A program made the translations under genes and the position numbers. From Flavobacterium luteum (GTDB lineage Bacteria > Bacteroidota > Bacteroidia > Flavobacteriales > Flavobacteriaceae): a stretch of DNA of 64,000 nt. The notes beneath the pieces were generated by a model, which was not told the origin of the DNA, made no database searches, and saw only the letters and a list, made by a program, of their open reading frames with translations. Below are positions 9,259-18,060 of the stretch, piece by piece (position 1 is the first letter of the stretch; each line of letters begins with the position of its first letter). The stretch spans positions 158,143 through 222,142 of the forward strand of contig NZ_WAEM01000004.1 of assembly GCF_008806775.1 (NCBI RefSeq), in the 5' to 3' direction.

Positions 9259-10227
9259 ATGAAAACAATAATATTTACCCTTTGCTCTAATAATTACCTG
9301 GCTCATGCCAAAACATTGGGGGATTCTGTAAAACAATATTCGCCAGAAACAGAGTTTATTATAGGCTTAGTAGATCAATTTGATGGAGCCATTGACTACA
9401 GTGGTTTTGAGGTTATTAAATACGATCAAATAGGCTACGATTGTTTTGAAGATATGTTATCAAAATACAATATAATTGAATTTAATACAGCTGTAAAACC
9501 TTATTATATACAATATCTTTTAAATAAACATGGTGAAGGAACTAAAGTATATTATATAGATCCAGATATTAAATTGTATTCAAACATCAATCATTTAAAT
9601 AATTTGTTAGATGCCAACGATATTGTATTGACACCTAATTTAACCGAAATGCCCAATGAAGTTGATTTGGGGGAATTAGCTTCTCTTAGACATGGTTTAT
9701 TCAATCTCGGTTTTATAGGTGTAAAGTATAGCGATGAAGGGCTTCAATTTGTAGATTGGTGGAAAAAAAGATTACGAAATCATTGTTTAATTGACAAACC
9801 AAGAGGAATATTTGTCGATCAAAAATGGGTAGATATAGCGGTACTTTATTTTAAAGGTTTGCACATAGCAAGTCATAAAGGGTTAAATATGGCGTGGTGG
9901 AATTTATCAGAAAGAAAATTAATTGAGTCTAAAGGGAAATATTTTGTCAATGATACATCAGAGGAATTGATTTTTTTCCACTTCAGCGGATTTAAGCCAG
10001 GAAGTGTAAACTTTACAGGTAGAAACAATGATGATCCTGAATATAGATTTGAAAAGAGACCTGAATTAGTGGACATTTTTAATGAATACAAAGGGTTGTT
10101 ATTCAAAAACGGATTTGAAAAACTAACTGTTTGCTCACCAAAGCTCAATTTTGGTTATGGGGTACAAAAGAAACCGATGTCTTTAAAAAACAAAATAAAA
10201 AAAGCTGTAAAAAAGTTTATAAAATAA
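9259..10227 (+). CDS. Putative GT-A fold glycosyltransferase with DPD motif
   Basis: A 322-residue protein not of the standard GT2 type. It starts TIIFTLCSNNYLAHAKTLG, like GT8-type and related proteins that read a stored acceptor, and has YYIDPDIKLYSN with D101-P-D103 as the likely metal-binding DxD equivalent. A later GLFNLGFIGVK and WWKKRLRNHCL, then HFSGFKPGS, agree with a family often annotated only as glycosyltransferase in capsule loci. The C-terminus is Lys-rich. Assignment to a transferase is reasonably supported; the exact family is not. Confidence 0.7.
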   Translation: MKTIIFTLCSNNYLAHAKTLGDSVKQYSPETEFIIGLVDQFDGAIDYSGFEVIKYDQIGYDCFEDMLSKYNIIEFNTAVKPYYIQYLLNKHGEGTKVYYIDPDIKLYSNINHLNNLLDANDIVLTPNLTEMPNEVDLGELASLRHGLFNLGFIGVKYSDEGLQFVDWWKKRLRNHCLIDKPRGIFVDQKWVDIAVLYFKGLHIASHKGLNMAWWNLSERKLIESKGKYFVNDTSEELIFFHFSGFKPGSVNFTGRNNDDPEYRFEKRPELVDIFNEYKGLLFKNGFEKLTVCSPKLNFGYGVQKKPMSLKNKIKKAVKKFIK

Positions 10228-10250
10228 GTTTCTGAAAATACATCACCGCA

Positions 10251-11237
10251 ATGAACGGAATCAGTATTATTATTTGTACATATAACGGCAAACAAAAACT
10301 AGAAGAGACACTTTTAGCTATTTTGAAATTAAAAGCTACATTTTTATGGGAGTTGTTGGTTGTTGACAATGCTTCGACTGATGGTACTGCGGCATTTACA
10401 TCATCATTATTAAGTGATTCAACTATTGACTTTAGAATTCTTCATGAAGCAGAACCTGGACTTATTAAGGCGAGATTATGTGGGCTTAGAGCTTCTAAAT
10501 ATGATGTTTTGTTATACTGTGATGACGATAATACACTTGATATAAACTACATGCAAATTGGGTATGATTTGATGAAAATGAATCCAATTATTGGCGCATT
10601 AGGAGGGTGTGGCACTCCTGTTTTTGAAGATAAAAAACCAGATTGGTTTGACACCTATGGTCATAGTTTTGCCGTTGGTCCACAAGCTATAAATGATGGT
10701 CCTATGCCTGAATATCCAGCGGAACTTTATGGTGCTGGTGCTTTTTTTCGAAAAGCAGTGTTACTTCAATTTTTAGATAAAGGCTTTAAATCTGGCCTGC
10801 CTGGAAGAACAGGAAATAATTTGGTGTCTGGTGAAGATGTAGAATGGTGTTATTTAATTCAGTTAGCAGGGTACCAAATTTGGTATGATCATCGATTAAT
10901 ATTCACACATACCATGCCTAAAGGAAGAATGAATTGGGAATATTATCTTCGATTAAAACAAGGAATCGCCTCTGGAACGGGTCAGTTGCTACCTTATAGT
11001 TGTTTGTTTATCAACAAAAACATGAATGATTTACATTACTTAGCTCATTGGTTCAAACGTACTGCATTTTCATTTATATTGTATCTAAAAAATAAAGTAC
11101 GTATAATTTTAGGTAAAAAAATAGTGATGGATGAAGATAAGCTGGGAGCGATTATTCTAAAAGCTAAAATGAAATCGTACTTCGTTAATGCAATACCTGC
11201 ATATCATCATTTTCGCAAGCTTAAATCTATTATTTAA
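10251..11237 (+). CDS. Family 2 glycosyltransferase
   Basis: A 328-residue GT-A enzyme with ISIIICTYNGKQKLEETL, VVDNASTDGT and the acidic LLYCDDDNTL. The central part contains GEDVEWCYLIQLAG, the acceptor-side motif with the probable catalytic base (ED in GEDVEW). A hydrophobic segment near 270-285 may touch the membrane. It lies 23 bases after the preceding gene. Confidence 0.88.
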   Translation: MNGISIIICTYNGKQKLEETLLAILKLKATFLWELLVVDNASTDGTAAFTSSLLSDSTIDFRILHEAEPGLIKARLCGLRASKYDVLLYCDDDNTLDINYMQIGYDLMKMNPIIGALGGCGTPVFEDKKPDWFDTYGHSFAVGPQAINDGPMPEYPAELYGAGAFFRKAVLLQFLDKGFKSGLPGRTGNNLVSGEDVEWCYLIQLAGYQIWYDHRLIFTHTMPKGRMNWEYYLRLKQGIASGTGQLLPYSCLFINKNMNDLHYLAHWFKRTAFSFILYLKNKVRIILGKKIVMDEDKLGAIILKAKMKSYFVNAIPAYHHFRKLKSII

Positions 11238-11261
11238 CTTTTTTCAATAAAATTTGTAATA

Positions 11262-12152
11262 ATGATAAAAAAACTAAAACTGATTTATAGATTTTTTCTA
11301 GATTTAATTAGTAAAGTAAAGTATTTTATTTTTTTGAATAAAGCATCTAAGGATCAATCCAAAAATCTTTTGGTATTAGATAATAATTCTGAAATCGATC
11401 TTGTAACTATTGCTTTTAATAATCCTTTGATGATTGAATTTCAAATACAGTTATTAAGAAAAAATATAACAGATAAGTTCAGCCATATTATAGCTGATAA
11501 TTCGAATGATCCTAAAGTTAGAAAAGTTATCAGTGATTTATGCAAGTCTTCTAACGTGAGCTATGTAAGCATACCGGTTAACACTTATTTCCGAAACAAA
11601 TCGCACGGTGCTGCTATGCATTGGGTTTATAAAAATGTAATAAAAAAACGGAATAACTTATATTTTGGTTTTTTAGATCATGATATTTTTCCAACAGAAT
11701 CATATTCCATTTTAAATAGGGTTAAGAATAATATTTACGGAAGAGTCATCCATTCTTATATGCCCAATGGATATAATGAAATAATTACCAAAGAGTTTCC
11801 ATATTGGTCGTTATGGGCGGGATTTTATTTTTTGAAATCAGACTTGATGTATCATGAAAATGTATACGGATTTAATTTTGATCCTAAATCTTTTCAAAAA
11901 GGATCCTATTTAGATACAGGTGGAGGTTTATGGGATGTATTAATGAGTAAAATAGAATATCCTGGAGAACTGGCAACTTATAGTGCTGTAAAATTTAGAG
12001 AATCAGAAGTGAGTAATATAAAAACGGATTATTATGAAAAGGTAGATGACTGGGTTCACTTTGTGAATATTTCAAATTGGTATGAGACTCCTAATGCCAA
12101 AGAAAAAAATGATTTCATTGTAAAATTATTAACAGAGCTACGAGATAAATAA
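11262..12152 (+). CDS. Putative glycosyltransferase, divergent GT-A type
   Basis: A 296-residue protein. A short hydrophobic N-terminal stretch (LKLIYRFFLDLISKV) precedes a GT-A-like core: DLVTIAFNNPLMIEFQIQLL, IIADNSNDPKVRKVI and the acidic FGFLDHDIFPTES that replaces the usual DxD region. It lacks the IVDDGSTD signature of ordinary GT2 proteins. The surrounding glycosyltransferases and the DHD motif support a transferase; the donor is unknown. It ends directly at the next ATG. Confidence 0.65.
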   Translation: MIKKLKLIYRFFLDLISKVKYFIFLNKASKDQSKNLLVLDNNSEIDLVTIAFNNPLMIEFQIQLLRKNITDKFSHIIADNSNDPKVRKVISDLCKSSNVSYVSIPVNTYFRNKSHGAAMHWVYKNVIKKRNNLYFGFLDHDIFPTESYSILNRVKNNIYGRVIHSYMPNGYNEIITKEFPYWSLWAGFYFLKSDLMYHENVYGFNFDPKSFQKGSYLDTGGGLWDVLMSKIEYPGELATYSAVKFRESEVSNIKTDYYEKVDDWVHFVNISNWYETPNAKEKNDFIVKLLTELRDK

Positions 12153-12956
12153 ATGCCATTTTTTTCAGTTATAATCCCTACTTTTAATCGCGCAACAATT
12201 CTCCCTAGAGCATTAAAATCTATTGTAGAACAAAGTTTTTCTGATTGGGAACTGATTATAGTAGATGACGGAAGTACAGATGATACTAGAACTAGTATTG
12301 AAAATTTTCTAAAAGACAACAGAGTAAAGTATATAGTACAAGAGAATCAAGGAGTTTGTACCGCAAGAAATTTAGGTTCGGAAAAGGCCATAGGAAACTT
12401 CATCACTTTTTTAGATAGTGATGATTATGTTAGCGACTCATGGTTGATGGATTTTTATAATGAAATTAAAACATCATCTGCTGATATGGTGAGATGCAAG
12501 TCTCTTGTAAACAATCTGCCAGAAGACAATGAGTATATTCTTTTAGCTGGTAATTTTACCGTTAAAAGAGACTTGTTTTTAAATGCAGGAAAATACGACG
12601 CAAATCTAACTTTTGGAGAAAACACAGAACTAAAATGGCGATTAGAAGCTAGCAAACCAAAAGTTTCAAATATTTCAAATTGTAATTTCTTTTACGAAAA
12701 TGACCTTTCTAACAATAGTGACAAGAAAAAAGAAAACCAAATAGATTTTACTTATTATATCTTAAAAAAGCATAGAGACTTATTTGAAAAAAATAAAAGG
12801 TGGAAACAAATAGTTTATCAAATTGCAGGAGTAAATTGTTTACAATTGGGAAGAATAAAAGAAGGAAGAAGTTTAATGTGGAAAGGATATTTTAGCAATC
12901 TAAAACATCTAAAATCACTATTTAGAGCAATTAAATATTCTGTAAATAAAGCATAG
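12153..12956 (+). CDS. Family 2 glycosyltransferase
   Basis: A 267-residue GT-A enzyme with the classical motifs FFSVIIPTFNRATILPRAL, IIVDDGSTDDT, QENQGVCTARNLG and FLDSDDYV. The C-terminal half is short, and there are no membrane spans. The ATG follows the previous stop without a gap. Specificity unknown. Confidence 0.9.
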   Translation: MPFFSVIIPTFNRATILPRALKSIVEQSFSDWELIIVDDGSTDDTRTSIENFLKDNRVKYIVQENQGVCTARNLGSEKAIGNFITFLDSDDYVSDSWLMDFYNEIKTSSADMVRCKSLVNNLPEDNEYILLAGNFTVKRDLFLNAGKYDANLTFGENTELKWRLEASKPKVSNISNCNFFYENDLSNNSDKKKENQIDFTYYILKKHRDLFEKNKRWKQIVYQIAGVNCLQLGRIKEGRSLMWKGYFSNLKHLKSLFRAIKYSVNKA

Positions 12957-13012
12957 ACAATTAAAAATAGTCTCTCTAACTAATGTAATTGACATAAAAT
13001 AATAACAAACAA

Positions 13013-13876
13013 ATGGAATCACTTAAAATTACTGTAGTAATGGTAACTTATAACAGAAGTAAAGTTGTAAGTGAAGCAATTGATTGTTTGCAAAAACAAA
13101 CATATCCCATAGAAAATATTATTATTATTGATAATTGTAGTACAGACGATACCTTAGAAGTATTATCCAAAAGAAAAGCAGTAGACTCTAGAATTCAGTT
13201 TCGAATGCGAGATGAGAATGGAGGATATGCAGCTGGTTTAGAAACAGGAATTTTATGGGGACTAAGTGATTTTGAAACGGATTATTTTTGGATGATGGAT
13301 GATGATAGTTATCCAGTTCCAGAGGCGCTTGAGCTTTTAGTTAAGGGAATTGCTTCTTATAAATATGACATGTTGGGATTATCTGGTTTTAGGATGACAA
13401 CAACTACAAAAAAAACAATTGAACCTCTAGAGGAAGTACAAACTGTTGATTATATTTTAATAGATAATGCTTTAGTAAAAAAAGGAGTTGCCGAGAAAGT
13501 TGGTGCTCCTAATCCAGATTTCTTTATGATGTGTGAAGATTATGAATATTGTCTTCGTATAAAAAAAGCAGGGTTTAAGATAGGTGTAATGAAGAATAAT
13601 CATGTGAATCGTTTGCACCTAGGTTCTCAGAAATTTTCTAAAGCAACACTTTGGAGAGGGTATTATCATTCTAGAAATCACATGATAATTCTTCGTCAAT
13701 ATTTTTCTTGGAATATGATGATTCATTATGTTTTGATGCAATTGAAATACCTTTTCGGTTCATTTTCAGCACCCGATAGATTCACAAGAATAAAGTTCAG
13801 ACTGATAGGAGTTTATCATGGTTTGATTGGTAAAAAAGGGAAAACGTTACGACCAGATACTTTAAAATTTCAATAA
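13013..13876 (+). CDS. Family 2 glycosyltransferase (rhamnosyl/galactofuranosyl-type)
   Basis: A 287-residue GT-A enzyme with ITVVMVTYNRSKVVSEAI, IIDNCSTDDT, ENGGYAAGLETG and the acidic WMMDDDSYP. The GGxxGGF-like loop and the MMDDD motif resemble the group with rhamnosyl- and GlfT2-type galactofuranosyltransferases, but that similarity does not fix the donor. Its stop overlaps the next ATG (TAATG). Confidence 0.88.
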   Translation: MESLKITVVMVTYNRSKVVSEAIDCLQKQTYPIENIIIIDNCSTDDTLEVLSKRKAVDSRIQFRMRDENGGYAAGLETGILWGLSDFETDYFWMMDDDSYPVPEALELLVKGIASYKYDMLGLSGFRMTTTTKKTIEPLEEVQTVDYILIDNALVKKGVAEKVGAPNPDFFMMCEDYEYCLRIKKAGFKIGVMKNNHVNRLHLGSQKFSKATLWRGYYHSRNHMIILRQYFSWNMMIHYVLMQLKYLFGSFSAPDRFTRIKFRLIGVYHGLIGKKGKTLRPDTLKFQ

Positions 13877-14511
13877 TGCTAAAAAAAATCTTAAATTATT
13901 CACGAGAACAGCTCTATCAGAGACTGGCTAAAATTCGATTGAAAAATAAGAATTTTTCCATTATTTCTGATGATTGTTGGGGGGGTAGAGTATATACAGA
14001 TGTTGGTATTTCCTATACTTCACCCACTGTAAATCTCTTTTTTTATTCGTCTTGTTTTTTGAAATTAGTACAAGATTTAAAAACTTATATTGATAAAGAT
14101 TTAGAATTTGTATCTGTTTCAAAGTATGAAATTGCCAATCAATCAAGGAAAGAATCAGGAAAGAATTATCCTATAGGAAAGTTAGGCGATATAGAAGTTC
14201 ATTTTTTGCATTCAAAAGACAACGAAGATGCATTAACAAAATGGAATTACAGAAAAAAGCGCATAAATTATGACAAACTGTTTTATAAATTTTCAGATGC
14301 TTACCTTATAGATCCAAACGATCTAATAGAATTTGAAAAATTACCATTAAAAAATAAAGTGATTTTTGTTTCAAAAAAGTATGAGGGTTTAGCCAATTCA
14401 ATTCATTTAAAAGAGTTTGAAAAAAATGGATTTGTAGGCGATGCATTCAAATACAGATGGATTTATCGTAAGTATTTTGATTCTGTTAAATGGTTGAATA
14501 ATGGTAAATAA
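13876..14511 (+). CDS. DUF1919-type polysaccharide biosynthesis protein
   Basis: A 211-residue soluble protein. It matches my memory of the DUF1919 family: NFSIISDDCWGGRVY near residue 30, the TSPTVNLFF stretch, then YPIGKLGDIEVHFLHS and ALTKWNYRKKRINYDKL. Family members lie in capsule and exopolysaccharide loci; no reaction is established to my knowledge. The conserved Cys-Trp-Gly-Gly and His-Phe-Leu-His residues could form an active site, by analogy only. It is wedged between two GT2 genes and overlaps both by a few bases, so it is clearly part of the operon. Confidence 0.75.
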   Translation: MLKKILNYSREQLYQRLAKIRLKNKNFSIISDDCWGGRVYTDVGISYTSPTVNLFFYSSCFLKLVQDLKTYIDKDLEFVSVSKYEIANQSRKESGKNYPIGKLGDIEVHFLHSKDNEDALTKWNYRKKRINYDKLFYKFSDAYLIDPNDLIEFEKLPLKNKVIFVSKKYEGLANSIHLKEFEKNGFVGDAFKYRWIYRKYFDSVKWLNNGK

Positions 14512-15418
14512 CCAATTGTCTAATACTAAGTTTGCAGGTTTTTTAATGACTTATGAACGGGCCGATATTTTAGAACAAACAATAGAAAAAATACTGTCGC
14601 AGTCTATTGCTCCTGAAAAATTACTCATTGTTGACAATAGTGAATCGAATGCGACAGAATTAATGATAAAGAGATTGGAAAACCCAATCTTGGTGTATCA
14701 CAAAGTAGGAAAAAATTCAGGTCCAGCCGGTGCAGCCAAAGTAGGGTTAGAACTGTTAAGTAAAGAAGGTTTTGATTGGATATATTGGGGAGATGATGAT
14801 GATGCCCCTGTTTTTCAAGATACTTTCAAGATACTTTTGCATACAGCTTTATCTAATGAAAAGTGTGGATGTGTTGGAGTTGTTGGACAATATTTTAATC
14901 GAGTTACAGGTTTTGTAAAAAGGGTTCCAAATGAATTGTTACAATCTGAGGGTGTTTTAAAAGTAGATACCATTGCAGGAGGAATGTCAAAAATTGTGAG
15001 CGGTGAAATGATTAGGAAACATCAAATTTTCCCTGATGAGAAATTGTTCTTTGGTATGGAAGAATTAGATTTTGATTTAAAAATAAAGAAAACGGGTTAT
15101 CATTTATTGGTGGACAGACCATTTTATTACAAGCATCGTTTAAAGTGGGATAGAGTTGACGTTCCCAATAAAACCCTACAAGCCAAATCTGACAATGCTC
15201 TTGTTAGAGAATATTACTCGATAAGAAATGGTTTGTATATCTATAAAAAAAACGGTTTGGTTAGTGCTTGTATGATTTTTTTCGCTTATTATGCTACAAA
15301 ACAAGTTTTCAGTTTTAAATTTGGAATCAAACATGGAAAAAGTAGATTTAAGTTATTTTACAAAGCAATATCGGATTTGTTTTTTTCAAAAATGGGAAGG
15401 TTTATACCTTCAAAATAG
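14501..15418 (+). CDS. Family 2 glycosyltransferase
   Basis: A 305-residue GT-A enzyme with FLMTYERADILEQTI, LIVDNSESNAT, GKNSGPAGAAKVG and the acidic IYWGDDDDAP. GMEELDFDLKIKKTG carries the probable catalytic acid. Its start overlaps the DUF1919 gene by 11 bases. A hydrophobic patch near 255-270 might anchor it at the membrane. Donor unknown. Confidence 0.88.
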   Translation: MVNNQLSNTKFAGFLMTYERADILEQTIEKILSQSIAPEKLLIVDNSESNATELMIKRLENPILVYHKVGKNSGPAGAAKVGLELLSKEGFDWIYWGDDDDAPVFQDTFKILLHTALSNEKCGCVGVVGQYFNRVTGFVKRVPNELLQSEGVLKVDTIAGGMSKIVSGEMIRKHQIFPDEKLFFGMEELDFDLKIKKTGYHLLVDRPFYYKHRLKWDRVDVPNKTLQAKSDNALVREYYSIRNGLYIYKKNGLVSACMIFFAYYATKQVFSFKFGIKHGKSRFKLFYKAISDLFFSKMGRFIPSK

Positions 15419-15442
15419 AAAATAGTAATTAGAATATAATTC

Positions 15443-16441
15443 ATGAAAATACTTATTACTGGCGCTGCGGGATTTATAGGAATGCATGCAGTATCAAAAT
15501 TTGCTTCTTTAGGACATGATGTCATTGGTTTAGACAATATAAACGCCTATTATCAAACCGATTTAAAGTATGCTCGTTTAGCCGAGTTAGGAATTAGTAG
15601 GGATGATTTAGAATACAATAAAAAAGTGAATGGAGGTAAAAATATTCAATTCGTTTTACTCGATATTCAGGATGCAGGAAATCTAAATTCATTATTTGCA
15701 AACCAAAAATTTGATATTGTCATTCATCTCGCAGCTCAAGCTGGTGTTCGATATTCAATTACAAATCCACGAGATTATATAGATAGCAATATAATCGGTT
15801 TTTATAACATATTAGAAGCTTGCAGAAATTTTCCAGTAAAACATTTGGTTTTTGCTTCAAGTTCATCCGTTTATGGCAATACCGATGCTATTCCGTTTTC
15901 TGAAAATCAAAACACCGATTTGCCAGTAAGTTTTTATGCAGCTACCAAAAAAAGCAATGAAGTCATGGCACATGCTTATGCCGATTTGTATCAATTGAAA
16001 ATTACGGGCTTACGGTTTTTTACAGTTTACGGACCATGGGGTAGGCCAGACATGGCTCCAGTTTTATTTGCTAAAGCAGGTATGGAGCATAAACCCATCA
16101 AGGTTTTTAATAATGGCGAACAAAGTCGGGATTTTACTTATATTGATGATATTATACAAGGAATTGTTTTGGTATCTCAAAGCGAATTAAACGACAAAAA
16201 GTTTCAAATTTTAAACATTGGAAAAGGCAGTCCTGTTGCTCTTATGGATTTTATACATCTTTTAGAACGCGAATTAGGCACTCCTTTTCAATACGATTTT
16301 ATGCCACCTCAAAAAGGTGATGTAGTAATGACCTATTCTAGTACTAAAGAAATAGAAAAGTTAGGGTACAAAGCAACAACACCATTAGAATTAGGGATTC
16401 CTAAATTTATTGAATGGTTTAAATCGTATTATAAATATTAA
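15443..16441 (+). CDS. UDP-glucuronate 4-epimerase family (CapI-like)
   Basis: A 332-residue short-chain dehydrogenase-type epimerase. NAD-binding TGAAGFIG is at 6-13, and the catalytic Tyr-Lys pair is Y165 and K169 within FYAATKKSNE. DNINAYYQTDLKYARL near 37 and RFFTVYGPWGRPDMA are typical of the UDP-glucuronate 4-epimerase (CapI) group that makes UDP-galacturonate. It is a cytosolic nucleotide-sugar enzyme. An uronic acid product would fit the AsnB-like amidotransferase at 50324, since amidated hexuronates are known in O-antigens (inference). Confidence 0.88.
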   Translation: MKILITGAAGFIGMHAVSKFASLGHDVIGLDNINAYYQTDLKYARLAELGISRDDLEYNKKVNGGKNIQFVLLDIQDAGNLNSLFANQKFDIVIHLAAQAGVRYSITNPRDYIDSNIIGFYNILEACRNFPVKHLVFASSSSVYGNTDAIPFSENQNTDLPVSFYAATKKSNEVMAHAYADLYQLKITGLRFFTVYGPWGRPDMAPVLFAKAGMEHKPIKVFNNGEQSRDFTYIDDIIQGIVLVSQSELNDKKFQILNIGKGSPVALMDFIHLLERELGTPFQYDFMPPQKGDVVMTYSSTKEIEKLGYKATTPLELGIPKFIEWFKSYYKY

Positions 16442-16459
16442 AGATCTATCTTTTATTTA

Positions 16460-18058
16460 ATGAATTCACCAATTAAAGTTATAATTCTAACAGACGGTCA
16501 GCGCGTAAAAAAGTGGGTTGCCGATATTGTTGAATATGTTGCCTCATCTTCAGATTTTGTTGTTAGCGGTGTAGTTGTAAATAAAGGGAGTAAGCATTCC
16601 AATTCTTCTTTTTTATATAGAGGGTTACGCTATTTAGATAGTAAGTTCTTTAAAGCTAAAAGCAATCCGTTTCAGACAGTATCTCTAAATTTAGATACTA
16701 ATTTAATTTATTCAACCACTCCAATACAAAAACAATTTAGCGATTGGCTCGATGAAGATTGCCTTTCTTTTTTAAGAGAAAAACAGCCTGATTTAATTCT
16801 TCGTTTTGGTTTCAGAATTTTGAGAGGACCAATTTTAGCGATGCCTAAATTTGGAATTTGGTCTCTACATCACGGCGATAATAAAGTTAATCGAGGTGGG
16901 CCACCAGGTTTTTGGGAAGTGGTTAGGCAAGAAGAAATTTCTGGAGTAACATTACAACAAATCACAGAAGATTTAGATGGAGGCAAAGTCATCGGTAGAG
17001 CTTTCACAAAAACAGATCTTTTATCATTTCATAGAAATCAAGTCAATTTGTTTGAAACTGGCGTTAGGCTTTTTCATGAAAAGTTAGACAAGCTAGCAAT
17101 TGGTAAGCTATTGTCTGAAAGGGAACCATTTGATTTTTATAGCAATCCACTTTTTAAAAACCCCGATAATAAAAGGGCGTTAAGAATTATTTTTGATTTT
17201 GGAATTCGAATTTTGAAACGAACTTTCGAAAATCTTTTTTATGAAGAACAATGGATTATTAGTCATTCTAAAACCAACAATTCAGAAGAATCATTCTATC
17301 GATTTCAAAATTTAATTCCTCCTAAAGGGATAAGTTGGGCAGACCCATTTCCGGTTTATCACAATAATGAATTGTGGTTATTTGCCGAAGAAATTATAGG
17401 TAAAGGATTGGGCAAAATAGTCTGTTTTAAATACATAAACGAAGAAAAGCGTTTTGGAAGTCCACAAACAATAATTCAAGAATCCTTTCATTTATCGTAT
17501 CCTTTTGTTTTTCAGTATGAAAATACATGGTATATGATGCCCGAAACAGGTGATTCAGGTAATGTAATCCTTTATAAATCCAAATCGTTTCCTTACAATT
17601 GGACGAAACAAAAAATAGTTGTTGAAAATAAAAAATTATACGATGCTACTCCTTTCGAACACAATGGGAAATGGTATTGTTTTGCTTCAGAACGATCCAA
17701 AGCTACATTAACGCCTAATGATTTATTGCAACTTTACATATTAGAAGATGGACCTTTAGGTTCGTGGAAAGAACACCCTGCAAGTCCAATAAAAATAGAT
17801 GTTAGAGGTGGGCGATGCGCTGGTGAAATTTTTCAGAAAGAAGGAAAAACTTTTCGTCCTGCACAATTAGGAGCTCCAAAATACGGGTATGCCATTCAAA
17901 TATATGAGATTTTACAACTAGATGATTTAAATTACGAGGAGCGTTTAGTAGACACCATTTTACCAAATTGGAGAAAAGAAAATTTGGCAACACATACTTA
18001 TAATCAAGCAAATGGTTGGCAATTTATTGATAGTCAACAATTGGTAAGAAAAATATAA
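16460..18058 (+). CDS. Formyltransferase-like domain fused to GINT1-like beta-propeller domain
   Basis: A 532-residue two-domain protein. Residues about 1-230 follow the formyltransferase N-terminal fold: FGIWSLHHGD near 131-140, GGPPGFWEVV, and TLQQITEDLDGGKVIG at about 164-179. In true formyltransferases the active site is Asn-x-His plus Asp; here the aligned positions are S135, H137 and D173, so the Asn is replaced. From about residue 285, repeats such as SWADPFPVYHNNELWLFAEE, SYPFVFQYENTWYMMPE and DATPFEHNGKWYCFASE form a propeller similar to plant GINT1-type and glycosidase-like domains. The sugar amine may be formylated or otherwise acylated; the propeller may bind or transfer sugar. 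Function is inference. It is followed three bases later by a GT4. Confidence 0.75.
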   Translation: MNSPIKVIILTDGQRVKKWVADIVEYVASSSDFVVSGVVVNKGSKHSNSSFLYRGLRYLDSKFFKAKSNPFQTVSLNLDTNLIYSTTPIQKQFSDWLDEDCLSFLREKQPDLILRFGFRILRGPILAMPKFGIWSLHHGDNKVNRGGPPGFWEVVRQEEISGVTLQQITEDLDGGKVIGRAFTKTDLLSFHRNQVNLFETGVRLFHEKLDKLAIGKLLSEREPFDFYSNPLFKNPDNKRALRIIFDFGIRILKRTFENLFYEEQWIISHSKTNNSEESFYRFQNLIPPKGISWADPFPVYHNNELWLFAEEIIGKGLGKIVCFKYINEEKRFGSPQTIIQESFHLSYPFVFQYENTWYMMPETGDSGNVILYKSKSFPYNWTKQKIVVENKKLYDATPFEHNGKWYCFASERSKATLTPNDLLQLYILEDGPLGSWKEHPASPIKIDVRGGRCAGEIFQKEGKTFRPAQLGAPKYGYAIQIYEILQLDDLNYEERLVDTILPNWRKENLATHTYNQANGWQFIDSQQLVRKI

Positions 18059-18060
18059 AC

